64,000 nucleotides of DNA from JBPRGG01 sp051418075 (GCA_051418075.1 JBPRGG010000089.1:160029-224028), one strand, 5' to 3'. Counted from the stretch's first letter, positions 34,558-44,530 are shown. Translations and numbers: made by a program. The notes: generated by a model not told the origin, from the letters alone.

Positions 34558-35472
34558 TCATTTATTAAGGCTATAGGCTACCACCCTATTATCAAAAAAG
34601 GTAGGCACCAATAGCAGGTTTTGATCAATAATATAATCAATATCTGCAGAATTAATTTCCTGATCACGAGTATCCAGCAACTGGGTTTTATCCCAATCCT
34701 GACTGATAAAAAACACTTCCCCCTGCCAACTGGACACAATGAAATTGCCTTCACCATCAGGAACTACCCCATCACCATGACCAATACCATCTACCAGAAC
34801 TGCAACTTCTTTGGAATTCAGGTCCACCCTTTTCAATTGCTGGTCCCCGCTAGAGGCCAGCATCAGGTTACCATCCTGGTAAAACAAGCCATTAGGTCGG
34901 TTAAGCTGGCTACCTTCCACTACTACCGACACTTGGCCATTTTCCAGTTGATGAATTTTGGCCTGATCGGAATCAGTGAAATAAACCACACCCTCAGGAG
35001 AAATGGCTACATCATTTAAGAATTGAGCCCCCTCTACCGGAAATCGGTTACTGATCTCCCCGGTTTCCAGGTTTATTTCTACCAATTGATCAATATCTGT
35101 TACAAATAAAGCATTCTCATGGATTCCCATTCCTTTAGGTGCATCCAATCCGGTGGCCCATTGCAAATCTGTCACTCCTCCCTCAGTATTCATTTTTGAA
35201 ATAAAACCATTTCCATCTTTGGCCCTGGGGTCCTGACCATTGATATTAGCCACATATATTACATCTCCATTTTGATCATAAAGAACCGATTCAGGAGTTT
35301 GTAAAACAGTGTCAGAAGCCCAAACCTGGCTGATCGACACCTCCTGATCCATAGCCGCTTCTGATTGCACGGAAATTGTATCACTTTCGGTGCCTGATTC
35401 ATTGGCGGCCCGCTGATTACAGGACCATACCAATGGTACCAGTACTAAAATAATCCATTTTAAATTTGTCAT
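34558..35472 (-). CDS. SMP-30/gluconolactonase/LRE-like beta-propeller lipoprotein
   Basis: A signal peptide ends at VWSC (Cys18), then a Ser/Thr/Glu-rich linker leads to a six-bladed propeller. The repeats read PESVLYDQNGDVIYVANING, PKGMGIHENALFVTDID, LNDVAISPEGVVYFTDSD, RPNGLFYQDGNLMLASS and HGDGVVPDGEGNFIVSSW. The pattern fits SMP-30/NHL-type lactonase-like proteins, several of which bind a metal; ligands cannot be assigned safely by eye. Outer membrane or periplasmic location is likely. No pathway neighbour is present. Confidence 0.75.
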   Translation of the reverse strand: MTNLKWIILVLVPLVWSCNQRAANESGTESDTISVQSEAAMDQEVSISQVWASDTVLQTPESVLYDQNGDVIYVANINGQDPRAKDGNGFISKMNTEGGVTDLQWATGLDAPKGMGIHENALFVTDIDQLVEINLETGEISNRFPVEGAQFLNDVAISPEGVVYFTDSDQAKIHQLENGQVSVVVEGSQLNRPNGLFYQDGNLMLASSGDQQLKRVDLNSKEVAVLVDGIGHGDGVVPDGEGNFIVSSWQGEVFFISQDWDKTQLLDTRDQEINSADIDYIIDQNLLLVPTFFDNRVVAYSLNK

Positions 35473-35543
35473 AGTATGATTGTTTTAGGTTAAAAAAATT
35501 TAGTAAAAATTAATCAAATTATCATGAAATACCAAAATCCCCG

Positions 35544-36974
35544 TCAGACAACTCCTTTTATAGACTTAGCAGTTACTTTAATCAATTGCCAGGCTTTTTC
35601 AACCTGTCCCTTTTGGATCTCAGTCTGTCCAATGGACATTCTGAGGGTAAATTTTCCCTGCAGTCGCGTGTGGGTCATGAATATCTTTCCAGATTGATTG
35701 ATCCGGTTCAGCAGTTGTTCATTCATCTGGTTTAGATGTCCTTCATCTGTTTCATTAGCTGGAAGATAGCGAAAACAAATGGTATTGACCAATACTGGTG
35801 CCAGCAATTCATAATCAGAATTTTCTTCCACCTGTTGTTTAAACCATTGAGCCAATTTCAGGTGGTAACGGATCTTTTGCTGCAAACCCTCCCTGCCAAA
35901 GTTACGGATCACAAACCATAATTTCAGGGCCCTGAACCTCCTTCCCAACTGGATGCCCCAATCCCGGTAATTATTAACCTGGTCATCCTGGTATGTTTTA
36001 AGGTATTCCGGTGTAATGGAAAAGGTATTGATCAGCGCCTGAGGGTCTTTGACAAAATAGGCAGAACAATCAAAATTAACGAACATCCATTTATGAGGAT
36101 TAAATACAAAAGAATCCGCCATCTCTACTCCATCCGCCATCCATCTCATTTCCGGAACCAGCAATGCAGTACCAGCCAGGGCAGCATCTACATGATGCCA
36201 TATATCATATTTCTGGCAGACCTGACTGATCTGCCTCACCGGATCAATTGCAGTGGATCCGGTAGTGCCTATAGCTGAGATCACGCATAAAGGAATATAT
36301 CCCTGGTCCGTATCTTCGCTTATCATTTGCTCCAACCGGGCAGTAATAAGGGCAAAATCCTGATCAACCGGTACTTTTCGTAAATTCTTCTGGCCCAGCC
36401 CGGCAATTTTAACTGCTTTTTCGATGGAAGAATGGGCTTGTTCAGAGCAATAGACCATTAGCTTTTCTGGTGCATTAAAACCTTCCTGATTGATCTTAAA
36501 GCCTGTTTTTTTCTCTCGAGCGGTTAAAATGGCACATAAAGTGGCTGTGGAAGCAGTATCCTGGATCACTCCGGTAAATGTGTTGGGCAATCCAAGCATC
36601 TGGCCTAACCACTCCATCATGCGATCTTCCAGTTCGGTAGCGGCGGGTGATGTAAGCCATATCATGCATTGAGAACCTAGCGTAGCAGTAAGCATTTCAG
36701 CCAATACGGAAGGCTTACTGTTATTGGCATTAAAATAGGCAAAAAAACCGGGATGTTGCCAGTGGGTCATCCCCGGCAGGATTATATTTTTGAAGTCATC
36801 AAATATCTGATCAAATCCTTCCGGCTGATCCGGTGGGGCTAAAGGTAATTGGGCTTTGATCTGGCCCGGGTTTACAGGAGGCAAAACCGGCAGCTTTTCC
36901 ACCTGGTCAAAATAATCTGCCATCCAGTCTACCAATTCATGGGCGTGTTTTCTAAATTCTGCAGTATTCATCAT
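35544..36974 (-). CDS. Pyridoxal-phosphate-dependent aromatic-L-amino-acid decarboxylase family protein
   Basis: The group II decarboxylase fold is clear: residues about 60-80 (MTHWQHPGFFAYFNANNSKP), GVIQDTASTATLCAILTARE, SAIGTTGSTAIDPV, WHHVDAALAGTALLVPE and FNPHKWMFVNFDCSA, where the Lys binds PLP. Members remove the carboxyl group of Tyr, Trp, Phe or DOPA; which one is unclear. The open frame extends upstream to 37217, but the extension overlaps the divergent K+ channel gene and looks non-coding. I start at the ATG at 36974 (476 aa, usual for the family), with another ATG directly after it. Confidence 0.88.
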   Translation of the reverse strand: MMNTAEFRKHAHELVDWMADYFDQVEKLPVLPPVNPGQIKAQLPLAPPDQPEGFDQIFDDFKNIILPGMTHWQHPGFFAYFNANNSKPSVLAEMLTATLGSQCMIWLTSPAATELEDRMMEWLGQMLGLPNTFTGVIQDTASTATLCAILTAREKKTGFKINQEGFNAPEKLMVYCSEQAHSSIEKAVKIAGLGQKNLRKVPVDQDFALITARLEQMISEDTDQGYIPLCVISAIGTTGSTAIDPVRQISQVCQKYDIWHHVDAALAGTALLVPEMRWMADGVEMADSFVFNPHKWMFVNFDCSAYFVKDPQALINTFSITPEYLKTYQDDQVNNYRDWGIQLGRRFRALKLWFVIRNFGREGLQQKIRYHLKLAQWFKQQVEENSDYELLAPVLVNTICFRYLPANETDEGHLNQMNEQLLNRINQSGKIFMTHTRLQGKFTLRMSIGQTEIQKGQVEKAWQLIKVTAKSIKGVV

Positions 36975-37062
36975 TATTGTTTCTTGGAAAGATTTTTTAA
37001 ATTTAGGTCCACATCGGATAAGAAAATTGTTTTTTATCCTGAAATTTAATGAATTGTTCATT

Positions 37063-38115
37063 ATGAAACGAATTCGATTTCTGATCATCCTGATAGGGAC
37101 TCTGGTACTGGTTATCAGTCTTAATTTGTTACTGGTACATTTTGAGCAGCAGGTTGAGGATGGTGCCATCACTACTTTTCCCAATGCCATCTGGTTTATG
37201 ATTGTCACCCTGACCACAGTAGGTTACGGAGATTTTACCCCGGCCAGCAGTGCAGGCAGAGCCATCGGATATATTTATGTATTATCCAGCTTAGGAGTGC
37301 TGGGTTTTTTGTTTAGTACCATCTCAAATAAGATATATACCATGATCGAAGAAAAAAAATTAGGCTTTTACGGCACCAACTTTGAACATCATATCATTAT
37401 AGTTGGCTGGAATGAGTTCAGCCGGATGGTGGCCGATGAGATCAGCCATACGGATAAAAAAATGGCCATTATTACCAATAAAAAAGATGATGTGGACCTC
37501 ATCTATGATCAATATGGCAAAGATCGGTTTTTTGTGCTCTTTTCTGAATTCAATAATCACGAATCGTTTGGTAAGGTAAATGCATCCAAAGCTTCTGTGG
37601 TCTTTGTCAGCCTGGAAAATGATTCTGATTCGCTGTTGTATATCCTGGATTTTAAAAAGAATTATCCTCAACCACAAATAGTGGTTTCACTGCACAAGTC
37701 TCAGTTAAAGGAAACTTTCCGGGCGGCTGGAGTTACCTATGCCATTGCCCGCAATGAAATTGCTTCCAAATTGGTGGCCAGTTATGTATTTGAACCTGAT
37801 GTGGCTGATCTGAATATAGACCTGATCAGTACTTCCCGCCAGGAAACTGATTTTGATATTCAGGAATATAAAGTACTGGACAAAAACCCTTATGCCCATA
37901 AAAAATATATTGAAGTTTTCCTTGATCTCAAGGAAAAATATGATTGCGTTCTGATGGGATTGAGTAAAGTAAGAGAAGATACCAGGGACATCTTAACCAA
38001 CCCTCCGGCTGATACCATCATCCAACCAGGGGATTACATGCTGCTAATGAGCAATGGCATTGCCAAGAAAAAAATTAGTCAGGCCTTTGGTGTAGCAGAA
38101 GGAAGAAGAAGCTAA
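37063..38115 (+). CDS. Potassium channel protein with TrkA-type regulatory domain
   Basis: Two membrane helices (about residues 5-25 and 65-90) flank a pore loop with the selectivity filter TVGYGD. A RCK/TrkA-N domain follows (HHIIIVGWNEFSRMVADEIS), then a TrkA-C-like end (residues about 250-345: QPGDYMLLMSNG). This is the MthK-type two-helix channel gated by a cytoplasmic ring. The frame opens at 37027, but I prefer the ATG at 37063 (MKRIRFLIILIG, 350 aa), which places the first helix at the N-terminus. Confidence 0.9.
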   Translation: MKRIRFLIILIGTLVLVISLNLLLVHFEQQVEDGAITTFPNAIWFMIVTLTTVGYGDFTPASSAGRAIGYIYVLSSLGVLGFLFSTISNKIYTMIEEKKLGFYGTNFEHHIIIVGWNEFSRMVADEISHTDKKMAIITNKKDDVDLIYDQYGKDRFFVLFSEFNNHESFGKVNASKASVVFVSLENDSDSLLYILDFKKNYPQPQIVVSLHKSQLKETFRAAGVTYAIARNEIASKLVASYVFEPDVADLNIDLISTSRQETDFDIQEYKVLDKNPYAHKKYIEVFLDLKEKYDCVLMGLSKVREDTRDILTNPPADTIIQPGDYMLLMSNGIAKKKISQAFGVAEGRRS

Positions 38116-38453
38116 AACAAGACTATGTTTCCGTCATGGATTTGCCCGATTTATCTGCCATAATTTTCAAATGATGAGGCTATTATTGATTCCTGTTTCG
38201 AGTAAATGGAAAGCCCCTGTCTAATCGCTGACTTTTATCTTATTTGACCAATATCAGCAAGGATTTTTAAAGTATCAGCCACAACCATTCTTTTATTTAG
38301 ATTTCATTTCACATATAATTGTTTAACATTTCAAAGAAATCATTAAACAGTTCAAGACGAATTATTGACACTTGATTCCGAATTTCTATGGTTTTTACCT
38401 TAAGCCAGTGTTTAGAATTCGTAATTGATTTTTAAACCTAAATCATTTTAAAA
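38116..38453. other. Intergenic region before the FAS1 gene
   Basis: These 338 AT-rich bases hold no gene. The one structure I can point to is a hairpin at 38320-38349: TGTTTAA pairs with TTAAACA, and inside it ATTTC pairs with GAAAT around an AAA loop. It lacks a T tract, so it may be a leader structure or an operator. No TAnnTTTG match was found. Confidence 0.4.
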
Positions 38454-40763
38454 ATGAAAAAACCATTTAATCACACTTCATTATTAAGACTTTTTGCCTT
38501 GCTGCTATTAGTGCCAGCAATTGTATTTATTTCAAGTTGCGATGACGACAACGATGATGATCCTGATCCACAACAGAATGTAGTGGAGCTTGCCAGTAGC
38601 AACAACAATTTAAGTACCCTGGTTTCAGCCATACAAGCGGCTGATCTGGAAAGTACCCTGAGTAGTGGTGGTCCTTTTACCATATTTGCTCCTTCCAATG
38701 CAGCATTTGACGCAGTGGATGATGACTTTCTGAATGATCTGCTGGCTGACCAGGATCGTTTAGCCGCTGTTCTACAATATCATGTAACCAGCGGTAGTTT
38801 TACTTCTGACCAATTAAGTAATGGTCCAATTTCTACCTTACTTACTGGCGAAACGCTGAATATTACGGTATCCGGAGGTAATGTAACTATCAATGATAAT
38901 GCCGGTGTTACTACTCCTAATCTGGAAGCCAGCAATGGAATTGTACATATTATTGATGCAGTACTCCTGCCGGAATCAGAGCAACTGGAACCTATTCTGG
39001 ATATAGCTGCAGCTACTCCGGATCTGTCTACTTTAACCAGTGCCATTACCAGCTTTCCTGATATCGTAACTGCGCTTCAGGGAGACGGTCCCTTTACTGT
39101 ATTTGCCCCCACCAATGCAGCATTTGAAAGTTTTATTGCCGGTGATGACCGCTTTGGCAGCCTGGAAGATATCCCTGATGATGTACTGGCTCAGGTTTTA
39201 CAATATCATGTAGTAAGTGGTTCTGCCGTATTTGCCAATGATATCAGCGCTGGGGAAAGCAGTGTTACCGCCCTACAGGGAGAAGATATTTCCATTGATA
39301 AAGATGGAAGCACTGTTACCTTGAATGGAAATGCCACTGTAGTTATACCTGATGTCAGGGCTACAAATGGGGTGGTTCATGTCATTGATGAAGTCATATT
39401 ACCGCCTACTTTACAATTGCCTACCATTGCCGGGCTACTTACGGAAGCAGGAAGTGACACAGGCGATGATGGCCTGAGTATATTATTGGATATTTTAACT
39501 GGTGATGATTATGCCGATTTGTTGGCAGCTGCATCCGATCCATCCAGTACCCTAACTGTTTTTGCACCTACCAATGCGGCTTTTGCTGCACTTTTGGCTG
39601 CATTAGGAAAGGAAAACCTGGATCAGGTTCCTGATCGGGTAGTGAGAGATATTATTGAGTATCATATTTTAGGGACAAAAGCTTTATCTTCGGATCTACA
39701 GGCACAGGAATATCCGACCCTGCTGACTGATGAAACGGTAGAAGTCACGCTTGACCCGGTACAGGTAGATGGTGCAGATGTGGTTACACCCGACAATTTT
39801 GCCAACAATGGTGTAGTACATATTATTGACCAGGTCATTTTACCCAGCTTACCTGCCACACTGGCCGGTAGTAATACCGTGGTGGAGGTAGCCTATTTCA
39901 ATCCGGATTTTACCACCCTGGTAGATGCAGTTCTGGCAGCAGATCCGGCTGTACTTAGTGCACTATTAGGAGATGGTCCGGGTGGAAACGGTATTACCTT
40001 GTTTGCCCCAACCAATGCCGCTTTTGAAGCAGCTGGGATCACCAGTTTTGAAGGTGTGGACCTGGAAGCCGTATTGACTTATCATGTTGTGGATGGAAGG
40101 GCTGAATCAGGAGACCTCTCCAATGGTCAGGTAATCCCATCTTTGTATGCAGTTGATGGAACTCCCAGAAACCTGTACATCAGTTTAAATGAAAATGGTG
40201 TATTTGTGAATGGCACTACCCAGGTAGTGACTCCAGACCTGGATGGTGGCAACGGAGTGATCCATGTGATCAACAGAACTTTGTTACCTGCGGCAGGAAC
40301 AGTAGTGGATGTAGCGGTTGCCGCAGCCACAGTAGATGATGAAGAAGCCAGGCAGTTCACAGCATTAGTAGCAGCTTTGCAGCGGACAGCAGAAGATGGT
40401 TCTCCGGAAAACCTGATAGATGCCTTAAATGGTGACGGTCCGTTTACCGTTTTTGCGCCCACCGATGCAGCTTTTGAGGCATTTTTAGGAGAAACGGCAT
40501 TAGCTGATGTAGATATTAATACCCTGATCAGCATTTTGAAATATCATGTAGTACCAGGCCGGGTATTTTCAGTTGATCTGCCATTCCTGGGTAGCAATGA
40601 GGTAGAAACTTTGCAGGGAAATAATGTTACAATCAATGTTGCGGATCCTGTAACTCTGACTGACCAAAATGGTGACAATATGGATGCTGAAGTCATCTCT
40701 ACTGATATTCTTGGCACCAATGGCGTGATTCATGTGATTGATCAGGTAATTTTACCGGAATAG
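38454..40763 (+). CDS. Surface lipoprotein with five fasciclin (FAS1) domains
   Basis: The lipobox ends at ISSC (Cys29) followed by an Asp-rich stretch (DDDNDDDPDP), a typical surface-export-like start in Bacteroidota. Five FAS1 domains follow, each with the H1-type box (TIFAPSNAAF, TVFAPTNAAF, TVFAPTNAAF, TLFAPTNAAF, TVFAPTDAAF), a YHV or YHI motif, and an end like NGVVHVIDEVILP. FAS1 domains mediate cell or matrix adhesion. Domain ends fall near residues 165, 310, 465, 615 and 769. A terminator follows the gene. Confidence 0.93.
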   Translation: MKKPFNHTSLLRLFALLLLVPAIVFISSCDDDNDDDPDPQQNVVELASSNNNLSTLVSAIQAADLESTLSSGGPFTIFAPSNAAFDAVDDDFLNDLLADQDRLAAVLQYHVTSGSFTSDQLSNGPISTLLTGETLNITVSGGNVTINDNAGVTTPNLEASNGIVHIIDAVLLPESEQLEPILDIAAATPDLSTLTSAITSFPDIVTALQGDGPFTVFAPTNAAFESFIAGDDRFGSLEDIPDDVLAQVLQYHVVSGSAVFANDISAGESSVTALQGEDISIDKDGSTVTLNGNATVVIPDVRATNGVVHVIDEVILPPTLQLPTIAGLLTEAGSDTGDDGLSILLDILTGDDYADLLAAASDPSSTLTVFAPTNAAFAALLAALGKENLDQVPDRVVRDIIEYHILGTKALSSDLQAQEYPTLLTDETVEVTLDPVQVDGADVVTPDNFANNGVVHIIDQVILPSLPATLAGSNTVVEVAYFNPDFTTLVDAVLAADPAVLSALLGDGPGGNGITLFAPTNAAFEAAGITSFEGVDLEAVLTYHVVDGRAESGDLSNGQVIPSLYAVDGTPRNLYISLNENGVFVNGTTQVVTPDLDGGNGVIHVINRTLLPAAGTVVDVAVAAATVDDEEARQFTALVAALQRTAEDGSPENLIDALNGDGPFTVFAPTDAAFEAFLGETALADVDINTLISILKYHVVPGRVFSVDLPFLGSNEVETLQGNNVTINVADPVTLTDQNGDNMDAEVISTDILGTNGVIHVIDQVILPE

Positions 40764-40783
40764 TGGGTGAGGTGTGAGCACGT

Positions 40784-40814
40784 AAAAGGCACAGGTTTAT
40801 ACCTGTGTCTTTTC
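40784..40814. terminator. Hairpin terminator after the FAS1 gene
   Basis: AAAAGGCACAGG pairs with CCTGTGTCTTTT (one G-T wobble) around a 6-base loop. The A run on one side and T run on the other allow termination in either direction. Confidence 0.75.
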
Positions 40815-40903
40815 ATACTTTTAAGATAATCCCTATCAAATCTTTAAACTTTAAAATATTCTTCCGGAAATGATTAATTTAGCAAAAGCATAATCAACTC
40901 AAT

Positions 40904-41929
40904 ATGTTTAGTATCAAGTACCGATACCTTTTTATTGTTTTGTTAGCCATATATTCCTATGTAAATATTCTTTTTACAGAGGGTCATCGGCTGCTTGATC
41001 TACCTCTGAGACCTATCTACCTATTTGGAATACTTTTTCTAATCGTATTTTTAGTCTGGGAAGGCAATCGTTTTATAGAACTTCGTTTGCTGCGTTCCGG
41101 AAAAAGATGGCCGAAAGTCCATCCCTTGATTATTCAGTTTTTGTTAAGTCTGATCAATGTAGCGGTAGTGAGTACCATTCCGCTGCTGGTATTGTTAAAT
41201 TTTTTCCAGTTAAATCCGGTTAATAGTCTGATCTATTATAAACTGTCGCTTGGGTTTGGCTTTCGGGTCAATTTATTCTTAAACAGTGTCAATGCCATTG
41301 TGTATTTTATGAATGAATATAAAAAAAAGCAACTGGAAGCAGAAGAACTAAAAAAAATCAATATTGAAGCCCAGTTCGAAGCTCTTCGTAATCAAATCAA
41401 TCCTCATTTCCTGTTTAACAGCCTGAATGTATTGTCAAACCTGGTATATAAAGATCCTGATACTTCTGCAGAATTTATAATGCAGCTTTCCAAAGTATAC
41501 CGGTACTTGCTGTATGGCCAGGAAAAAAAGATCGTAACCCTAAAGGAAGAATTGGAATTTATAGATGCTTATATTTATTTGCTGAGTATCAGATTCAAAC
41601 ATAACCTGGTAATTACCAATCGGATACCAGACGATTTCAAGAACCATTATATCGTTCCGGCGGCTTTACAGATGCTGATTGAAAATGCTATAAAACATAA
41701 TGTGGTTTCCAAAAAAAATCCTTTAAAAATATCCCTTTCTACCAATGGGGAGTTTATTTATGTAGTGAATAACCTGCAATTAAAATCCAAAAAAGAACCT
41801 TCCACCAGGATTGGATTAAAAAACATCAGTAAAAGATTTGAGTTTATCAGTGATAAACAGGTTGAAGTGGTTCAGGATGAGCATAACTTCAAAGTGATAT
41901 TACCATTGATCAAACTATCGGAAATATGA
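40904..41929 (+). CDS. LytS-type sensor histidine kinase
   Basis: Four membrane helices fill the first ~135 residues. The His_kinase domain has ALRNQINPHFLFNSLNVLSN, where the His in NPHFLFN is the phosphate acceptor. The ATPase domain has MLIENAIKHN (N-box) and GLKNISKRF. It signals to the LytTR regulator whose gene overlaps its end by 4 bp. No periplasmic sensor domain is visible, so the stimulus is probably sensed in the membrane. Confidence 0.93.
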   Translation: MFSIKYRYLFIVLLAIYSYVNILFTEGHRLLDLPLRPIYLFGILFLIVFLVWEGNRFIELRLLRSGKRWPKVHPLIIQFLLSLINVAVVSTIPLLVLLNFFQLNPVNSLIYYKLSLGFGFRVNLFLNSVNAIVYFMNEYKKKQLEAEELKKINIEAQFEALRNQINPHFLFNSLNVLSNLVYKDPDTSAEFIMQLSKVYRYLLYGQEKKIVTLKEELEFIDAYIYLLSIRFKHNLVITNRIPDDFKNHYIVPAALQMLIENAIKHNVVSKKNPLKISLSTNGEFIYVVNNLQLKSKKEPSTRIGLKNISKRFEFISDKQVEVVQDEHNFKVILPLIKLSEI

Positions 41930-42696
41930 AGGTTTTAATTCTGGAAGATGAGGAACTGGCCCGGGAACGGCTGGTAGAGCAGATAAAAAAATATGATCCC
42001 GACATTGACATTGTGGACCAATTTGACACCGTTCAGGATACCATAGAATTTTTTCAATCCGGTGGGAAAGTGGATCTGGCCTTTTTTGATATTCGCCTGT
42101 CGGATGGGATCAGCTTTGAAGTATTCGAAAAGATGGAACTGAACCAACCCATCATCTTTACTACTGCATATGACAAATATGCCCTGGACGCTTTTAAGGT
42201 CAACAGTATTGACTATTTATTGAAGCCCATTAATTATAGTGAACTGAAACAAGCCATTGATAAGTTTAAAAAGCTGAATGGTCAAGCTTTTGATCAATAT
42301 TCCATCACCAAAGATGCCCTACATAACATTCTTAATACCTTTAACAGGTCCTTCAAAAAAAGATTTCTGGTCAAATATGGAGATCATATTCAGTTTAAAC
42401 CGGTAGAAGAGATTGCTTATTTTTATGCTGATGGTAAAATTGTTTACCTGGTCATAAGCGGTAACCAAAGAAAATATATTATTGATCATACCCTGGAAGA
42501 TCTGGAAAATAACCTGCTAAATCCAGAAAAATTTTTTAGGATTAATCGAAAGTTTATCATCAGTATAGATGCCATTTCTGACATCAAATCCTATGTAAAT
42601 AGCCGGTTGAAATTGAAATTAGCTACCCCCTGTGATCAGGACCTGATCGTGAGCCGGGAAAAGGTGAATGCATTCAAAGATTGGCTCAGCTTTTAA
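41926..42696 (+). CDS. LytTR-family response regulator
   Basis: The receiver domain (residues 1-120) has the acidic pair LEDEE, the phospho-acceptor Asp in AFFDIRLSDG and the Lys in LLKPI. The C-terminal LytTR domain (about 145-250) has FKPVEEIAYFYADGKIVYLV, FFRINRKFIISIDAI and LIVSREKVNAFKDWL. It is the partner of the kinase just upstream (ATGA overlap). Its own targets are unknown. Confidence 0.94.
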   Translation: MKVLILEDEELARERLVEQIKKYDPDIDIVDQFDTVQDTIEFFQSGGKVDLAFFDIRLSDGISFEVFEKMELNQPIIFTTAYDKYALDAFKVNSIDYLLKPINYSELKQAIDKFKKLNGQAFDQYSITKDALHNILNTFNRSFKKRFLVKYGDHIQFKPVEEIAYFYADGKIVYLVISGNQRKYIIDHTLEDLENNLLNPEKFFRINRKFIISIDAISDIKSYVNSRLKLKLATPCDQDLIVSREKVNAFKDWLSF

Positions 42697-43146
42697 TCCT
42701 GAATATGTTAATTTTAAACATATTTCTATTCCAACTGTAGTAGGTTTATAGTAAAAATATTTTTTTTGATACAAAATCCCCCTCATAAGAAAATTTTTTA
42801 TATTTAGACGGAAACTTTGAAAATATTTTTTTGTATAACGGAAACAAAATATAAAAACAACTTTTATATTGATAAAGGGACTGAGCGGGGTAAAATCAGT
42901 AAAAATTGACTACACAATAGTGGAAACTTAGAAAAGTTCAATACTATTTTGTAAAAAAAGGCATTTAATAGGCAAAATTATGCTTTTGAGTATTATATTT
43001 GCATAATATTACAATTTTTGTTGTTTAAATATAAAATTATCAAATAAAAATAATGGACTGGCGTTACTATACCAGTTTTAAATTTTTATACAAGATTTAT
43101 TTATTAATTATTATTTAATTTTAACAAAAACTATAAGCCTATAATC
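42697..43146. promoter_or_regulatory. AT-rich regulatory region upstream of the Lrp-type gene
   Basis: These 450 bases hold no gene. TATATTTG at 42994-43001 is an exact -7 element, about 146 bases before the Lrp ATG. Two imperfect direct repeats with the core GGAAACTTnGAAAA and a downstream TTTTGTA lie at about 42809-42842 and 42921-42955. Both are upstream of the -7 box, where an autoregulatory Lrp-type protein might bind. A shorter GGAAAC core occurs near 42840. Confidence 0.35.
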
Positions 43147-43620
43147 ATGGTACCAGGTGTGAAATTAGATCATATAGATCGCAAAATTCTGACAATACTT
43201 CAATCAAGTGCAAAAATAACAAATGCTCAATTATCCAAAGAAATCGGATTGTCGCCGGCCCCCACCTTAGAAAGGGTTAAAAAGTTGGAAAATGCAGGCA
43301 TTTTAAAAAGCTATCATGCCAAAATCGATACTGACAAGATAGGATTGGGCGTGAGTACATTTGTACTTGTTTCATTGAAAGGACATAACAAAGAAAACAT
43401 TGATGTCTTTCTGGAAGAAATAAACAAAATTGACGAGGTTATAGAATGTCATCATATTACCGGCTCAGGGGACTTCATTTTGAAAATAATAGCCAAAGAT
43501 ATTGGCTCTTACCAGCGCCTGATGCTGGAAAAAGTGAGTAACATCAATGTGGTTGACAATATGCAGTCAATGGTGATATTATCTACCTTCAAGGATTCCA
43601 AGGTAATGCCTATTCCTTAA
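43147..43620 (+). CDS. Lrp/AsnC-family transcriptional regulator
   Basis: The N-terminal helix-turn-helix reads LDHIDRKILTILQSSAKITN and AQLSKEIGLSPAPTLERVKKL. The C-terminal RAM ligand-binding domain reads VSTFVLVSLKGHNKENIDVF and CHHITGSGDFILKI. Family members bind amino acids and control amino acid metabolism; the ligand here is unknown. The 157-aa length is normal. A long AT-rich upstream region suggests regulated expression. Confidence 0.93.
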   Translation: MVPGVKLDHIDRKILTILQSSAKITNAQLSKEIGLSPAPTLERVKKLENAGILKSYHAKIDTDKIGLGVSTFVLVSLKGHNKENIDVFLEEINKIDEVIECHHITGSGDFILKIIAKDIGSYQRLMLEKVSNINVVDNMQSMVILSTFKDSKVMPIP

Positions 43621-43638
43621 GGTGGCGAAATGCTAAAG

Positions 43639-43671
43639 AAAAAGCTCACTACGTATAGTGAGCTTTTTTTA
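43639..43671. terminator. Bidirectional terminator between the Lrp gene and the convergent DUF6599 gene
   Basis: AGCTCACTA (43643-43651) pairs perfectly with TAGTGAGCT (43656-43664) around CGTA, with a T run after and an A run before. Confidence 0.88.
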
Positions 43672-43679
43672 TTTCCCGG

Positions 43680-44516
43680 TTACTGTTGGCCCATCCGCTT
43701 CAGGTACTGCTGGCTTAATTTTTTGTTGCTGCTGTTGAACGATCCATAAAGATGGTTTTGATGCCAAAGGATCTGTACGTCCCCATTATAGGGATCCTTT
43801 ATTTGATGCAAACCCTGTTTAACTTTCTTGGCAGGCTTTTTTATAAATTCATAGTAATTTAACAACACCTGTTCAGAGGCAGCCGGATTTTTCATATCCA
43901 TCATGAATATAGAGAAATTATTTCCATCTACCTTATAATCAGCCGTAATGGCTTTGTTCATAAAAGAATGACCCATAAAATTGGTTGCAATAAACATTTC
44001 AGAGTTAGGCACTTTATTTTCCTCAGGCAATTTCGCTACTTGATCGGGAAATGCATCAGATCCGGGAAGTTCTGCAGACAACTCCCGGGCCAGCTGCTTT
44101 ATCTGCTCAAATGGGACCTCGTAGGAAGACAGTTTCACATAAAAATGATCTTTGACAAAATTTAAGAAACCTTCATCACCATATCCCTGAGCGCCTAAGG
44201 TCAGGAAGTTCATATCTGGTGATCTTTCCTGACTGTAAATACCAAAGGCCGAAATTGGATCCTGATGCTGATAGATCTCAACCTTCACATATTTTCCTGG
44301 CTCCTTAAAATATTCTGCTACCTGCAATTCTTTAAAATCGTAAGTCAGGTAGAGATCAGAGGCACCATTGATAAAATCAAATAAGGTTTCAGGATCAAAT
44401 ACCTGCACTTTTTCAGATCGTTGCCAACCATCCACCCTGGGCATTTCCCCCAAACCGGCATATATTGGGAATGCACAGGCCAGTAAGACTAACAAATTTA
44501 AAAATCTTCTCATCAT
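43680..44516 (-). CDS. DUF6599-like exported protein
   Basis: A signal peptide (about residues 1-20, FLNLLVLLACAFPIYA) leads into GWQRSEKVQVFDPETLFDFI. The segments FINGASDLYLTYDFKEL and YQHQDPISAFGIYSQERSPD fit the DUF6599 pattern as I recall it; function is unknown. It is the second gene of a pair, starting 14 bp after the aldo/keto reductase stop. In other bacteria, DUF6599 and Fe-S aldo/keto reductases are sometimes adjacent, but that link is only inference. Confidence 0.6.
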   Translation of the reverse strand: MMRRFLNLLVLLACAFPIYAGLGEMPRVDGWQRSEKVQVFDPETLFDFINGASDLYLTYDFKELQVAEYFKEPGKYVKVEIYQHQDPISAFGIYSQERSPDMNFLTLGAQGYGDEGFLNFVKDHFYVKLSSYEVPFEQIKQLARELSAELPGSDAFPDQVAKLPEENKVPNSEMFIATNFMGHSFMNKAITADYKVDGNNFSIFMMDMKNPAASEQVLLNYYEFIKKPAKKVKQGLHQIKDPYNGDVQILWHQNHLYGSFNSSNKKLSQQYLKRMGQQ

Positions 44517-44530
44517 TTTATTTTATCAGA

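Noticed and set aside
36975..37217. Upstream extension of the aromatic amino acid decarboxylase frame
   Set aside because: The added residues are basic, low in pattern and overlap the divergent K+ channel gene. The family N-terminus begins at the ATG at 36974.
38454..40763. Tandem DNA repeat in the FAS1 gene
   Set aside because: The five domains are similar in protein motifs but diverged in DNA, so this is old domain duplication and not a nucleotide repeat.
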